This document shows, one piece after another, positions 27,094-35,690 of a stretch of 64,000 nt of DNA. Below the pieces are notes generated by a model. That model was not told the origin of the DNA. It saw only the letters and a program-made list of their open reading frames with translations, and searched no databases. Both the position numbers and the translations under genes were made by a program. The stretch is from contig NZ_CP028083.1 in the NCBI RefSeq assembly GCF_005491425.1, forward strand, positions 3,744,001 to 3,808,000. The letters are read 5' to 3'. How positions within the stretch are numbered: position 1 is the stretch's first letter; each line of letters opens with the position of its first letter. This DNA is from Lysinibacillus sp. SGAir0095 (GTDB taxonomy: Bacteria; Bacillota; Bacilli; Bacillales_A; Planococcaceae).

Positions 27094-27744
27094 GTGGAAC
27101 CAAAACAAATAGAAGAAATCATGGATATTATTAAAGATTTCTTCCCAGAAAATACGTCGATTGCAATATCGGATACAAATGAGTATTTATATTATCAACC
27201 TAGTAAAAAGGTTGATCTAAAAATTAAGCCAGGCGATCCTATTAAAGATGGCTCTGCTGCTCACAAAGCACTGACATATGGCCAAAAAATCAACACTTAC
27301 ATCGAGTCAGATGTATTTGGAGTTCCTTATTATGGGATGAGTATTCCTCTTATAGAAGAAGGAGAAACAAAAGGTGCAATTACAGCTATCTTCCCTCAAA
27401 AGCCGTCACCATTTTTAACTAACTACATTACAATTAAGATTGATGATTGTTGGTACCCTATTAAACACGATCAAGTAATTTACCTTGAAACTCAATTACG
27501 TAAAACGTTTGTTAAAACGATGGGTCGCGAAGGATATCACCGCTTAAATTTAAGTGATTTAGAGTTATTCCTAGCTCCTGATTCATTTATTCGATGCCAT
27601 AGATCTTACATTGTGAACATCGATTATATCGATGAAATCCAACCCGATTCACATTCAACTTTCTTGCTTATCATGAAGGACGGGACAAGAATTCCTGTGA
27701 GTCAACGATATGCTAGTTATTTCCGTCGTTCATTAGGCTTCTAA
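27094..27744 (+). CDS. LytTR-domain transcriptional regulator with an N-terminal sensor-like region
   Basis: The 216-residue protein has an N-terminal part of about 110 residues (AISDTNEYLYYQPSK; GSAAHKALTYGQKINTYIE) that resembles a PAS-like sensor, and a C-terminal LytTR DNA-binding domain (VIYLETQLRKTFVKT, FIRCHRSYIVNIDYI, PVSQRYASYFRR). It lacks a receiver domain and membrane helices. The start is GTG, 8 nt after AGGTG. It sits directly upstream of a CoA-transferase gene in the same direction and may regulate it; that link is inferred from position. Confidence 0.88.
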   Translation: MEPKQIEEIMDIIKDFFPENTSIAISDTNEYLYYQPSKKVDLKIKPGDPIKDGSAAHKALTYGQKINTYIESDVFGVPYYGMSIPLIEEGETKGAITAIFPQKPSPFLTNYITIKIDDCWYPIKHDQVIYLETQLRKTFVKTMGREGYHRLNLSDLELFLAPDSFIRCHRSYIVNIDYIDEIQPDSHSTFLLIMKDGTRIPVSQRYASYFRRSLGF

Positions 27745-27829
27745 GTATTGATGCTTTTTGATTTGCTAACTAAAGCTACTCCAAATCGCAAATTATTCTA
27801 GTATAAGAATATAAACTTTTTATTATATC

Positions 27830-27866
27830 GACCTTTGCACTTGGTGCAAAGGTCATTTGTATTTTT
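27830..27866 (+). terminator. Hairpin after the LytTR gene, probable terminator
   Basis: GACCTTTGCAC pairs perfectly with GTGCAAAGGTC around TTG. The T-run after it is interrupted (ATTTGTATTTTT), so termination may be partial. Confidence 0.65.
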
Positions 27867-27900
27867 ATACACCAAACAATTCCCCTATATTCTCTAACGA

Positions 27901-27920
27901 GTTTCGATATCAATCGAAAC
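27901..27920. promoter_or_regulatory. Perfect palindrome upstream of the CoA-transferase gene
   Basis: GTTTCGAT-ATCA-ATCGAAAC has perfect 8-bp arms and lies about 180 nt before the gene start. It could be an operator or, with the later T-run, a second hairpin terminator. Confidence 0.45.
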
Positions 27921-28096
27921 TTTCGTTTTTTTCTCGAAAATACATTTTTTAAGCACTTTCATGCGTTTTATGGAGATTTTGTGACATTTCAATGCTATTA
28001 TACATTATACAAGTTGAAAATTACTTCAGCCAAATTAATAGAAAATAACAAACAGTTTTCTCTTTTTACTTTCTAATATAGGGGAGGATTTTTTAT

Positions 28097-29617
28097 ATGG
28101 ATTCACGAGTTGAAAAACGATTAGGTTTAAAAGAACTAGCAGATAAAGTAGTATCTGCAGAACAAGCTGCCGCACTTATTAATGATGGTGATGTAGTAGG
28201 AATGAGTGGTTTTACTCGCGCTGGTGATGCTAAAGTTGTTCCAATGGCTTTAGTTGAACGTGCAAAAAATGAAAATTTCAAAATTGACATCTATACTGGT
28301 GCATCGCTAGGTCCAGAAGTGGACAAGTATCTAGCCGAGGCTGGGGTTATTCGCAAACGTGGACCTTTCATAGCTGACTCAGGCATTCGTAACCAAATTA
28401 ACTCTGGTAATGTTTTTTATGTAGATGCTCACCTATCTCATAATGCTGAATTAGTACGCCAAGGAATTATTGGCCCTATTAAATATTTAATTTTAGAAGC
28501 TACTGCAATTACTGAAGATGGATTAATTATCCCAACAACTTCTGTAGGTAACTCACCAGTATTTGCTGAGTACGCAGAAAATATTATCGTTGAATTGAAC
28601 ATCTCTCACCCAGAGAGCCTTATCGGAATTCACGATATCTATGTTCCGGCACAACAAGGACAACGTGAACCAATTCCTATGACGGATGCTGTAAAACGTA
28701 TCGGTGAAATTGGTATTAAAGTCGATCCTGCGAAAATTAAAGCAATCGTTATTTCTGAAGAGCCAGATGCTCCTTCATTAATCGTTCCGCCAGATGAAGA
28801 AACTCAGGACATGGCAAACCTTTTACTTGATTTCTTCCGTTCTGAAATTGCAGCTGGTCGTTTAACAAACAAATTAATGCCACTTCAATCAGGTGTAGGT
28901 TCAGTTGCAAATGCTGTATTAGATGGCTTTGCTGATTCTGAATTCGAAGATTTAATTGTAGCGTCCGAAGTACTTCAAGATGCAGTATTCAATTTAATTG
29001 ATGCTGGTAAAGTAAGTTTTGCAGCTGCAACTTCTATTACGATTTCTGAAGAATTACAGAAAAAAGTATACGGAAACCTTGAAAAATATGCAGATAAATT
29101 AGTTTTACGTCCACAAGAAATTTCTAACCACCCAGAAGTAATCCGTCGTCTCGGATTAATTTCTATCAACACTGCTCTAGAGTTAGATATTTACGGAAAC
29201 GTAAACTCGACACATGTTAGCGGTACAAAAATGATGAACGGTATCGGTGGATCAGGAGACTTTGCGCGTAACGCTCGTTTAGGGATTTTCGTAACGAAAT
29301 CTTATGCTAAAGGCGGCGCTATTTCGTCAATCGTACCAATGGTATCTCACGTAGACCATACTGAACATGACGTTGACGTAATTGTAACTGAACAAGGTAT
29401 TGCAGACTTACGTGGACTAGCACCTAAAGAGCGTGCAGTATTAATTATCGAAAACTGTGTTCACCCTGATTTCAAAGAACAAATGTGGGATTACTACAAC
29501 CGTGCTGTTGAAGCAACAGGTAATGCCCAAACTCCTCACATTTTAGAGGAAGCTCTTTCTTGGCATGTAAACCTTGCTAAAAACAAAACAATGAAAAAAG
29601 AAATCTCTAAAGCTTAA
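28097..29617 (+). CDS. Acetyl-CoA hydrolase/transferase family, probable succinate:acetate CoA-transferase
   Basis: The 506-residue protein fits the class I CoA-transferase family (AarC/Cat1 type). Landmarks are GDVVGMSGFTRAGDAK, the presumed catalytic glutamate in VASEVLQDA, and NGIGGSGDFARNA near 385-397. It would move CoA between acetyl/succinyl groups and free acids in carbon overflow or acetate use. GGGGAGG precedes the ATG by 9 nt. It is a single-gene unit with a strong terminator, behind a LytTR regulator. Hydrolase activity is an alternative name for the family, but the full transferase sequence pattern is present. Confidence 0.9.
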   Translation: MDSRVEKRLGLKELADKVVSAEQAAALINDGDVVGMSGFTRAGDAKVVPMALVERAKNENFKIDIYTGASLGPEVDKYLAEAGVIRKRGPFIADSGIRNQINSGNVFYVDAHLSHNAELVRQGIIGPIKYLILEATAITEDGLIIPTTSVGNSPVFAEYAENIIVELNISHPESLIGIHDIYVPAQQGQREPIPMTDAVKRIGEIGIKVDPAKIKAIVISEEPDAPSLIVPPDEETQDMANLLLDFFRSEIAAGRLTNKLMPLQSGVGSVANAVLDGFADSEFEDLIVASEVLQDAVFNLIDAGKVSFAAATSITISEELQKKVYGNLEKYADKLVLRPQEISNHPEVIRRLGLISINTALELDIYGNVNSTHVSGTKMMNGIGGSGDFARNARLGIFVTKSYAKGGAISSIVPMVSHVDHTEHDVDVIVTEQGIADLRGLAPKERAVLIIENCVHPDFKEQMWDYYNRAVEATGNAQTPHILEEALSWHVNLAKNKTMKKEISKA

Positions 29618-29624
29618 TAACATA

Positions 29625-29665
29625 TAAAGGGTAGTCTCACAATTATGTGAGGCTACCCTTTTTTC
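29625..29665 (+). terminator. Terminator of the CoA-transferase gene
   Basis: AAAGGGTAG-T-CTCACA pairs with TGTGAG-G-CTACCCTTT, followed by T6. Confidence 0.92.
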
Positions 29666-29815
29666 TTTTTCTATTTTACTGATCTACTGCTGCAAATTTA
29701 TTCATATACTGCGCTCTACATTAATGTTATAATATTTTAAAAATTGATAAATTTTTATTAATAATGTAAATACCCCTTTACATTCAATCTCTCATTGGAG
29801 AAAAGAGTTGATATC

Positions 29816-31627
29816 ATGAACTTTATAAAAAAACATTGGCTTCTTATATTATTGGCAGTTTTATTCTTTCTTGCACCATTAGCTGAGATTATTGCATTTC
29901 AATATTTATATTCAAGAGATTTAAACGTTGTAATGGATTGGATGGGGAATAACAAATTTTGGATTATCAGTTTTACATATCTAATCATCTTGTCTTTCCA
30001 ATTATTGATTTATGCTATCTTTAATAATATATCGATTTCTTTATCGTTAACATTTATTTTATTTACCCTAATGAATGTTATAAATTACTACAAGCTTCAA
30101 ATATTAAACGAGCCTCTCTATCCGTGGGATATGTTTTTATATGAACAATTAGTCGATTTATTTCCATTGGTAGCTAAGGTTGTTGATTTAAAGTATTTAT
30201 TTCTATTATTAATTGTGATAGCTCTATTAGTTATTTTCTGCAAATTCATGCCTAATTATAAAGTGAAGTGGATTCCAAGAGTTATTTTATTAATTTGTTC
30301 GTTGCTTTTAATAACAGGGTTTATATTGAATGATAAGAACCCGACAAAGCAAGTATTTGCAAAGTATGGCATTAGCAATGCTTTATCTACTCCTAAGACA
30401 AACGTTTCGATTAACGGTTTAATTTTATCATTTGTTTTGTACTTGCCAGATGTTTTTATTGATAAACCGGATGGCTATTCAGAGGAGGCCATTAAAAAGA
30501 TTGCAGATTCTCTAGATTTTAATGCAGATTCTGCTGATGAAACTGCCAAGCCAAATGTAATCGTAATCATGAGCGAATCTCTTTTTGACATTACAAGATT
30601 AGCGTCTGTGGAATTTAACAAAGATCCAATCCCTACGATTCGTCATAATATGAGTGGTGCACTTTTATCTCCTACATTTGGTGGTGGCACATCCAGTGTT
30701 GAATTTGAAGCGCTGACAGGTCTATCCAATGTATTCTTACCAAGCGGTTCAAGTGCATATCAACAATACATCAAAAAGGATATCCCTTCATTGGCTAGTG
30801 TATTTGAAAACAAAGGTTACTATCCATTTGCTTTACACACTTATCATGGGTGGTATTGGAATCGAGAAACTGTCTATGATTATTTAGGATTTAGCGATTT
30901 TATATCAGGCGAGGATTTGACGGATGCACCAATTAAAGGTCAATATATTGGAGATGAAACAATTACTAATGAAATCATCGATAAAATAGAAGAAAAGGAA
31001 GAGCCAGTTTTTGTATATGCAGTAACCATGCAGAATCATAGTCCTTATGTTGCAAATTTATATGAAGAAAATTCAATTACAGTAGAAAATAATATCTCTA
31101 AAAGCAATCTAGATATGATTGAATCCTATGCCACTGGTATTTCTGATTCAGACTATGAATTAAGTCGTATGATCAAGTACTTTAATAATAGCGAGGAACC
31201 TACACTTATCGTTATGTTTGGTGATCATCTACCTTCCTTGGGTACAGAAATGGCTGTGTACAACGAAACTGGTTTTTTAAACAGTGAGAATTCTTATTTA
31301 GAAAATCAATCTCTCATTAGACAGACACCATTAGTTGTGTGGAAAAATTTTGGGGACCAAGTTAAAGTTCCTGATCTACTAAGTCCCGCTTTTCTATCAC
31401 CAATTATTTTTGAAAATGCTGGATTAGAAATGCCTAAGTATTACGAGTTCTTAAAGAAATTTTCCACACAATTACCAGGCTATATAAGTACGGTTAAAGT
31501 TGATAGCAATGGAGACTTATATAACAAAACCCCTGAAGAATCGAGGGAATTAGAAGAAATGTATGAAATGCTTCAATATGATTTACTTTTTGGTAAACAA
31601 TATTCAAAAGAGTATCTCTTCGATTAA
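29816..31627 (+). CDS. LTA-synthase-like membrane phosphoglycerol transferase (sulfatase fold)
   Basis: Five N-terminal membrane helices (within residues 8-180) precede an extracellular sulfatase-fold domain. NVIVIMSESLFDITR carries the metal-binding glutamate, FGGGTSSVEFEALTG holds the likely nucleophile threonine, and VMFGDHLPSLG the metal-binding Asp-His. This architecture fits LtaS/MdoB-type enzymes that transfer glycerol phosphate from phosphatidylglycerol. The sequence motifs differ from those of the main B. subtilis LtaS, so substrate and product are uncertain. ATG 29816 after AAAAGAG (8 nt) is preferred over TTG 29795; this gives 603 residues. Confidence 0.85.
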   Translation: MNFIKKHWLLILLAVLFFLAPLAEIIAFQYLYSRDLNVVMDWMGNNKFWIISFTYLIILSFQLLIYAIFNNISISLSLTFILFTLMNVINYYKLQILNEPLYPWDMFLYEQLVDLFPLVAKVVDLKYLFLLLIVIALLVIFCKFMPNYKVKWIPRVILLICSLLLITGFILNDKNPTKQVFAKYGISNALSTPKTNVSINGLILSFVLYLPDVFIDKPDGYSEEAIKKIADSLDFNADSADETAKPNVIVIMSESLFDITRLASVEFNKDPIPTIRHNMSGALLSPTFGGGTSSVEFEALTGLSNVFLPSGSSAYQQYIKKDIPSLASVFENKGYYPFALHTYHGWYWNRETVYDYLGFSDFISGEDLTDAPIKGQYIGDETITNEIIDKIEEKEEPVFVYAVTMQNHSPYVANLYEENSITVENNISKSNLDMIESYATGISDSDYELSRMIKYFNNSEEPTLIVMFGDHLPSLGTEMAVYNETGFLNSENSYLENQSLIRQTPLVVWKNFGDQVKVPDLLSPAFLSPIIFENAGLEMPKYYEFLKKFSTQLPGYISTVKVDSNGDLYNKTPEESRELEEMYEMLQYDLLFGKQYSKEYLFD

Positions 31628-31644
31628 TTTTTAATGCTTTATAT

Positions 31645-31681
31645 AAAAAAATCGACAACACTGAAACGTTGTCGATTTTTC
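31645..31681. terminator. Bidirectional terminator after the LTA-synthase-like gene
   Basis: AAATCGACAAC pairs with GTTGTCGATTT around ACTGAAAC, with T-runs on both strands. Confidence 0.92.
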
Positions 31682-31686
31682 TAATT

Positions 31687-31974
31687 TTAGTGCACCGGAT
31701 GCTGGTCATTTTCATTGTAATAGGCTAAAGCAGTTTGTCCCCCACCCTCAGAGATAAAGTTATTTTCTCGAATTTTAGTTGAAGTTGGGCCTGCTGCTGT
31801 CTCAGCAATTTCTTTTAATGAGTTATTTTGTGTCATGTTGGAGCCAAAAAATTGAGCTTTCATGTCTTTAAAGAACTTAACTGTATAATCACGATTCTTC
31901 TTCTTACTTAAAAATGATGCTGCACTAGCAACCAACGCTGTAATTACGATACCTTTTCCCTTTAGCTTTGCCAT
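31687..31974 (-). CDS. Small protein, 95 residues, behind a sigma-B-type promoter
   Basis: The N-terminus MAKLKGKGIVITALVASAAS is a positively charged hydrophobic segment, either a membrane anchor or a signal-like helix. The rest is hydrophilic. GGAGGGG precedes the ATG. The promoter region has GTTTAA and GGGAAA with the same 13-nt spacing as the rsbV promoter in this window, so it may be a general stress protein. No family is recognised with certainty. Confidence 0.75.
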   Translation of the reverse strand: MAKLKGKGIVITALVASAASFLSKKKNRDYTVKFFKDMKAQFFGSNMTQNNSLKEIAETAAGPTSTKIRENNFISEGGGQTALAYYNENDQHPVH

Positions 31975-32009
31975 TATTAATCCCCTCCGTAAAAATGTTA
32001 TGGTTTACT

Positions 32010-32034
32010 TTTCCCCAAACTAGCTCATTTAAAC
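32010..32034 (-). promoter_or_regulatory. Sigma-B-type promoter of the 95-residue gene
   Basis: On the minus strand GTTTAA (32029-32034) and GGGAAA (32010-32015) are 13 nt apart, the same pattern as at rsbV; both continue GGGGAAAAG. It lies 36-60 nt before the start codon. Confidence 0.72.
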
Positions 32035-32233
32035 TTCTCATCACTTGTTTTAAATCTATCAAAATGTGGAAAGGATAAATAACAACATACACAAATGCAT
32101 AATTTTGGATTTGGATGAATATTTATATATATACTGAAATACGATTCACAAAAAAAATCATACTAGTGCATGTACTCCTAATGAAAAAATCCAAAATCAA
32201 AATAATATGCAAATTCTAAAGGAGGAACAACTG

Positions 32234-32341
32234 ATGATGAATAACAAAGAAATTACTTACGATTGGAAAGAGGTCACTTCCATTATTGTCGCCTCAACAC
32301 TCCTAACAACATTTATTTACGGTTTCACTTTTATTTATTAG
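32234..32341 (+). CDS. Small membrane protein, 35 residues
   Basis: The frame begins MMNNKEITYDWKEVTSIIV and ends in one membrane helix (about 14-35). AAAGGAGG lies 8 nt before the first ATG and a hairpin terminator follows 10 nt after the stop, so expression is likely. It is not recognised as a known family; small single-helix proteins of this type are common in Bacillales. Confidence 0.68.
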   Translation: MMNNKEITYDWKEVTSIIVASTLLTTFIYGFTFIY

Positions 32342-32350
32342 AAATACTTA

Positions 32351-32392
32351 AATAAGCTTATTCGCTGTATGATAGCGTTTAGGCTTATTTTT
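32351..32392 (+). terminator. Terminator of the 35-residue gene
   Basis: AATAAGC pairs with GCTTATT with an inner CGCT/AGCG helix, then TTTTT. Confidence 0.72.
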
Positions 32393-32420
32393 ATGCCTTT
32401 AATATAATATTATACGCATT

Positions 32421-32472
32421 AAAAAAGAATGCCTAAAAGTAGCTGCAACTACAATTTAGGCACTCTTTTTTT
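32421..32472. terminator. Bidirectional terminator before the acetyltransferase gene
   Basis: TGCCTAAAAGTAG pairs with CTACAATTTAGGCA (one bulge) and is flanked by A6 and T7, so it works on both strands and ends the minus-strand gene at 32471. Confidence 0.88.
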
Positions 32473-32752
32473 ATGCTTTTATATCGTTATAAGCTTCACT
32501 TTTTTCGAATGCTGCCACTACATAGGAGCAAATTGCATTCATTTTCAAATCATTTTCTCTAGCATAATCCGCTGCTCTATCTAGCAATTTTTTTGCTACC
32601 CCTTGACCGCGCAACGCATTTGAAACATAGGTATGGTTCATATCCATAATGTTATCACGCTCTACCCATTCAATTTCAGCTAGTTTTTCTCCATCTTGTT
32701 CATATTCAAAAGCAAAATGTTTTGGACTTTTCTCTGTTAATTTAAAATCCAT
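32471..32752 (-). CDS. Small GNAT-type acetyltransferase, YjdJ-like
   Basis: The 93-residue protein is a one-domain N-acetyltransferase of the short YjdJ/GTP-cyclohydrolase-type group. The acetyl-CoA site is LRGQGVAKKLLDRAADYARE (about 53-72), and ICSYVVAAFEKS follows. The ATG at 32752 is chosen because GGGAGGG lies 6-7 nt before it; earlier ATG codons overlap that site. Substrate unknown. Confidence 0.85.
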   Translation of the reverse strand: MDFKLTEKSPKHFAFEYEQDGEKLAEIEWVERDNIMDMNHTYVSNALRGQGVAKKLLDRAADYARENDLKMNAICSYVVAAFEKSEAYNDIKA

Positions 32753-32841
32753 CTTCATCCCTCCCATTTGCTAAAAATATAACATAGTTAGGAAACTAAT
32801 GGTAATGATTCGCTTTTCTTAGAGATTCCAGCTAACTGATT

Positions 32842-33756
32842 TTATTTAAACCAGGATGAAACAGTATCCATCAATTTATTGAAAAAGTCTTTGACACCAT
32901 TCCAGAAACCTTCATCTTTTAGAATTTCTCCATATTTCTCTTCAAAAGAAGTTGCTAAATCAGATAATTGTTCCGATAGCTTTGAAAAATCAATATCCAA
33001 CTGGCTAATACGATTCATTAAATCCACTAACATCTGACGATCCTGCTCACTTAATTCAATATTTAGTTTCGCTAATTGGTCTGTTACAATTTGCTCTACT
33101 TCTTCTTTTGTTGCAGGGTTCAACTCCGAAATTTGTTGTTTTATCCCAGTTAATAATTCTGCAATTTGTTCATCACTAATATTGGCATTTTCCGCAATTT
33201 CAGTTGCAACAGATAGTTCTTCATTTGCTACATCCGTACGTTCTGTATCTAATGTTTCACCCGTTTTTACTTCGTATGCCTTATAAATACCAACAAGAGC
33301 AGAGTGGCCTGTTACAGGTTTTGGTGCAGCAATTTCGACTGTTGCATCTTCAATCCCTGCAGTTAACATTGCATTCGCATACATTTCAGATGTAACTTGT
33401 GTAATATTGTCTGGTGTAACAATACTAATAATTAGTCCTTTTCCTTCTTCTTCACGGGTGATTTTTGCCGAAGAATACATTCTTGAACTTGGATTACTAG
33501 CACTAATATATTTGACTAAATCCTCCCCCGAAACTGTAATTTCGTCAACTTCTGGTTCCTTGTCTACTTGAAGTGCCTCTTTTACAATTGATTTTTCATC
33601 CTCAGATAAATTTGCTCCGTAAACAATAATTGGCACTCCTAATTTTTCATTTATGGCATTTTGACTATTATTATCAGCAGCTAATGCACTCATTGGCATA
33701 ATCATAGAAACTAACAATACCAATGTCGCAACAATCGATAAATACTTTCGTTTCAT
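32842..33756 (-). CDS. Secreted DUF1002 (YpuA-like) protein
   Basis: A signal peptide (about 1-27, ending SALA) is followed by the DUF1002 core (GVPIIVYGANLSEDEKSIVK, SSAKITREEEGKGLIISIVT, TGHSALVGIYKAYE). The C-terminal 120 residues are helical and acidic, probably coiled coil. ATG 33756 lies 7 nt after AAGGGGATG and is preferred to the start 11 codons earlier; this gives 304 residues. Function unknown; it is a single gene. Confidence 0.84.
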   Translation of the reverse strand: MKRKYLSIVATLVLLVSMIMPMSALAADNNSQNAINEKLGVPIIVYGANLSEDEKSIVKEALQVDKEPEVDEITVSGEDLVKYISASNPSSRMYSSAKITREEEGKGLIISIVTPDNITQVTSEMYANAMLTAGIEDATVEIAAPKPVTGHSALVGIYKAYEVKTGETLDTERTDVANEELSVATEIAENANISDEQIAELLTGIKQQISELNPATKEEVEQIVTDQLAKLNIELSEQDRQMLVDLMNRISQLDIDFSKLSEQLSDLATSFEEKYGEILKDEGFWNGVKDFFNKLMDTVSSWFK

Positions 33757-33914
33757 GTAAAAGCATCCCCTTTTTATGTTTTTCAACAATTAGTACGTAA
33801 AAAAAAGTAAAAGGTTCCAATTCGTCTATCATAACAGGCGAATTGGAAATATTGCCTCTTTAACAGAGTAAGCTGTGACACGATATAACGACCTGGCCAC
33901 AGCTTATCACTTCT

Positions 33915-34769
33915 CTATAAAATTTCTGTCCAACCATCTTGTTGTTTGATTTTACCAGCTTTCATTAACGTACCTAACGCTCTCTTAAATGCACCCTTAC
34001 TCATATGGAACATTTCAGTTATTTCTTCAGGTGTAGATTTGTCGCTAAATGGCATCTTACCACCAACGCTTTGTAAATACTCAAAAACTACTTGTGCATC
34101 TTGTCCAAGTCTTTCATGCTTTCGAGGGAGTAAAGAACCGTTTAATGAGCCATCTTCTTTTACTGCAATAATTCGTACTTCTACCTCTTGACCAAGTCTT
34201 GGTTCAGTGTACATTTCTGAATTATGAACAAAAATACGATAGGGTTCTTCAATCCCCAGTAAGAATGAGCCTACAGGTAATAGTCGATAAGGGCGTGCCT
34301 TAACGTTTTTATTGTGCATTTCCTCAAAGGCACCCTCATATAATTCGTTCACCTTTTCTTCTGTTACTAAACGACCAAATAAGTCACCATTGCGATCTGT
34401 ACGAAGTGTTAAATAAAGATGATCTCCAACTTCAGGCCATACACTTTCTATAGGAGGTAAATCCTCAGCCTTTACTAAAACTTCTCTCGATGAACCGATA
34501 TCTACGAATGCTCCCTCTTTCGTCACCTTAATAACTCTGGCCCAGCCATAGTCACCTTGTAAAATCGCTGGGATAGCAGTTGTAGCTTGTAAATTGCCGC
34601 GACGATCTGCATATAGGAAGACTTTGATTCGTTCACCAACTCTTAGTGAGCCTTGTACATCAGAGCTATTTAAAGGAATTTCTGCATGTCCATCCGTTAG
34701 TATCCACTTTGACCCCTGTTCCTCTAATACTGTTAATTCAACAACTTGACCTGATTGTAATTCGTTCAA
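33915..34769 (-). CDS. cvfB: CvfB/YitL-type S1-domain RNA-binding protein
   Basis: The 284-residue protein has three S1-type domains (GWARVIKVTKEGAFVDIGSS in the middle one) and a C-terminal winged helix (FSDKSTPEEITEMFHMSKGA). This is the architecture of CvfB, a conserved virulence regulator of staphylococci, and YitL of B. subtilis. The start is TTG after AAGGAAAG. It follows mntR on the same strand with a 38 nt gap and may be cotranscribed. Confidence 0.9.
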   Translation of the reverse strand: MNELQSGQVVELTVLEEQGSKWILTDGHAEIPLNSSDVQGSLRVGERIKVFLYADRRGNLQATTAIPAILQGDYGWARVIKVTKEGAFVDIGSSREVLVKAEDLPPIESVWPEVGDHLYLTLRTDRNGDLFGRLVTEEKVNELYEGAFEEMHNKNVKARPYRLLPVGSFLLGIEEPYRIFVHNSEMYTEPRLGQEVEVRIIAVKEDGSLNGSLLPRKHERLGQDAQVVFEYLQSVGGKMPFSDKSTPEEITEMFHMSKGAFKRALGTLMKAGKIKQQDGWTEIL

Positions 34770-34807
34770 TTTTGTCTTTCCTTTCCACTTTTCAAATAGA
34801 AGTGCTT

Positions 34808-35218
34808 TTATTGTTCCTTCATTGCTTCTAACTTTTTAACTAGGTCTGTATCTTCTTCAAGCAGTTGGACTAGATCGGCGATTCGATCAATCGAATTCCA
34901 GCTTAAATGATGTTCAATTCCTTCAACATCCTCATATATGCGTCCCTCATCTACCCCAATTAGTCTTAAAAACTGCTCAAGTAATTCATGCCTTTTAACA
35001 AGACGTTTACCCAGTTTTTCGCCCTTGGATGTTAATGTAAGCCCTCTATATTTTTCATATATTAAATATCCGTCTTTATCTAATTTTTGCACCATCTTTG
35101 TTACTGAAGAAGGAAGAACAGATAATGCTTCAGCTATGTCCGACACCCTCGCATATCCTTTATTTTCGATTAACAAATAAATTTGCTCGATATGATCCTC
35201 CATACTAGGTGTTGGCAT
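34808..35218 (-). CDS. mntR: Manganese-dependent transcriptional repressor MntR (DtxR family)
   Basis: MntR represses manganese uptake genes when loaded with Mn(II). From ATG 35218 (GAGGAG, 7 nt) it has 136 residues. Metal ligands known from B. subtilis MntR are kept: Asp8 and Glu11 in [12 protein letters not shown], His in KRHELLEQF, and Glu/Glu/His in [12 protein letters not shown]. The HTH is [20 protein letters not shown]. No mnt transporter genes are in the window, so it probably acts in trans. Confidence 0.95.
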   Translation of the reverse strand: MPTPSMEDHIEQIYLLIENKGYARVSDIAEALSVLPSSVTKMVQKLDKDGYLIYEKYRGLTLTSKGEKLGKRLVKRHELLEQFLRLIGVDEGRIYEDVEGIEHHLSWNSIDRIADLVQLLEEDTDLVKKLEAMKEQ

Positions 35219-35372
35219 AACAAGTCTCCTCACTTTCAAAATATCAGTTTAATTTTACTACAACACTCCCAAAAAAGGTAACTTAAAACAAATTAAAAGG
35301 AGTTATCTCACTTTTTGAAAATTAAACTTGAAGAAAAATGTCCAAAAAGTCAATAACGGACTAATTGGACAT

Positions 35373-35657
35373 TTATTTGATATGGTTAGGTTTTTTTCCA
35401 ACTGTATGAATGGCTATGATTATTTTTTTATTTAACAACTCGATATGTTCTGATGTTTTTAATGTAGAATATGCCTCTTCTCTAGCATCATTTGTCGAGA
35501 CATAATATGTCGGCAAATGATTCAAGGCATCTGCACAAATATTCATTTGACAGAAGTTACAATCACAAAATGTTTGATAATCCGGACTATGCAACAAAAA
35601 TCTTACTAGGCCTTGTACAATTTCTTCTGTTACATTTAATAAAATTGGCTTGAACAA
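35373..35657 (-). CDS. ComFB-like protein (late competence development family)
   Basis: The 94-residue protein has LLHSPDYQTFCDCNFCQMNI and ADALNHLPTYYVS, the signature of the ComFB family. Three closely spaced cysteines (CDCNFC) plus one more suggest a metal site. The start is TTG with a weak ribosome site, so expression may be low. In B. subtilis comFB lies in the comF operon; here it stands alone beside exoA, so a role in competence is not implied. Cyclic-dinucleotide binding is reported for some ComFB proteins. Confidence 0.78.
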   Translation of the reverse strand: MFKPILLNVTEEIVQGLVRFLLHSPDYQTFCDCNFCQMNICADALNHLPTYYVSTNDAREEAYSTLKTSEHIELLNKKIIIAIHTVGKKPNHIK

Positions 35658-35690
35658 AGATTTCGCCTACCCACATTAATTATTCTCAAC

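Larger units (their letters stand above)
27745..28096. other. Spacer between the LytTR gene and the CoA-transferase gene
   Basis: These 352 bp hold a hairpin at 27830-27866, a perfect palindrome at 27901-27920 and a possible promoter for the CoA transferase (TTGTGA-N16-TACATT near 27979-28006). No open frame is supported. Confidence 0.55.
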
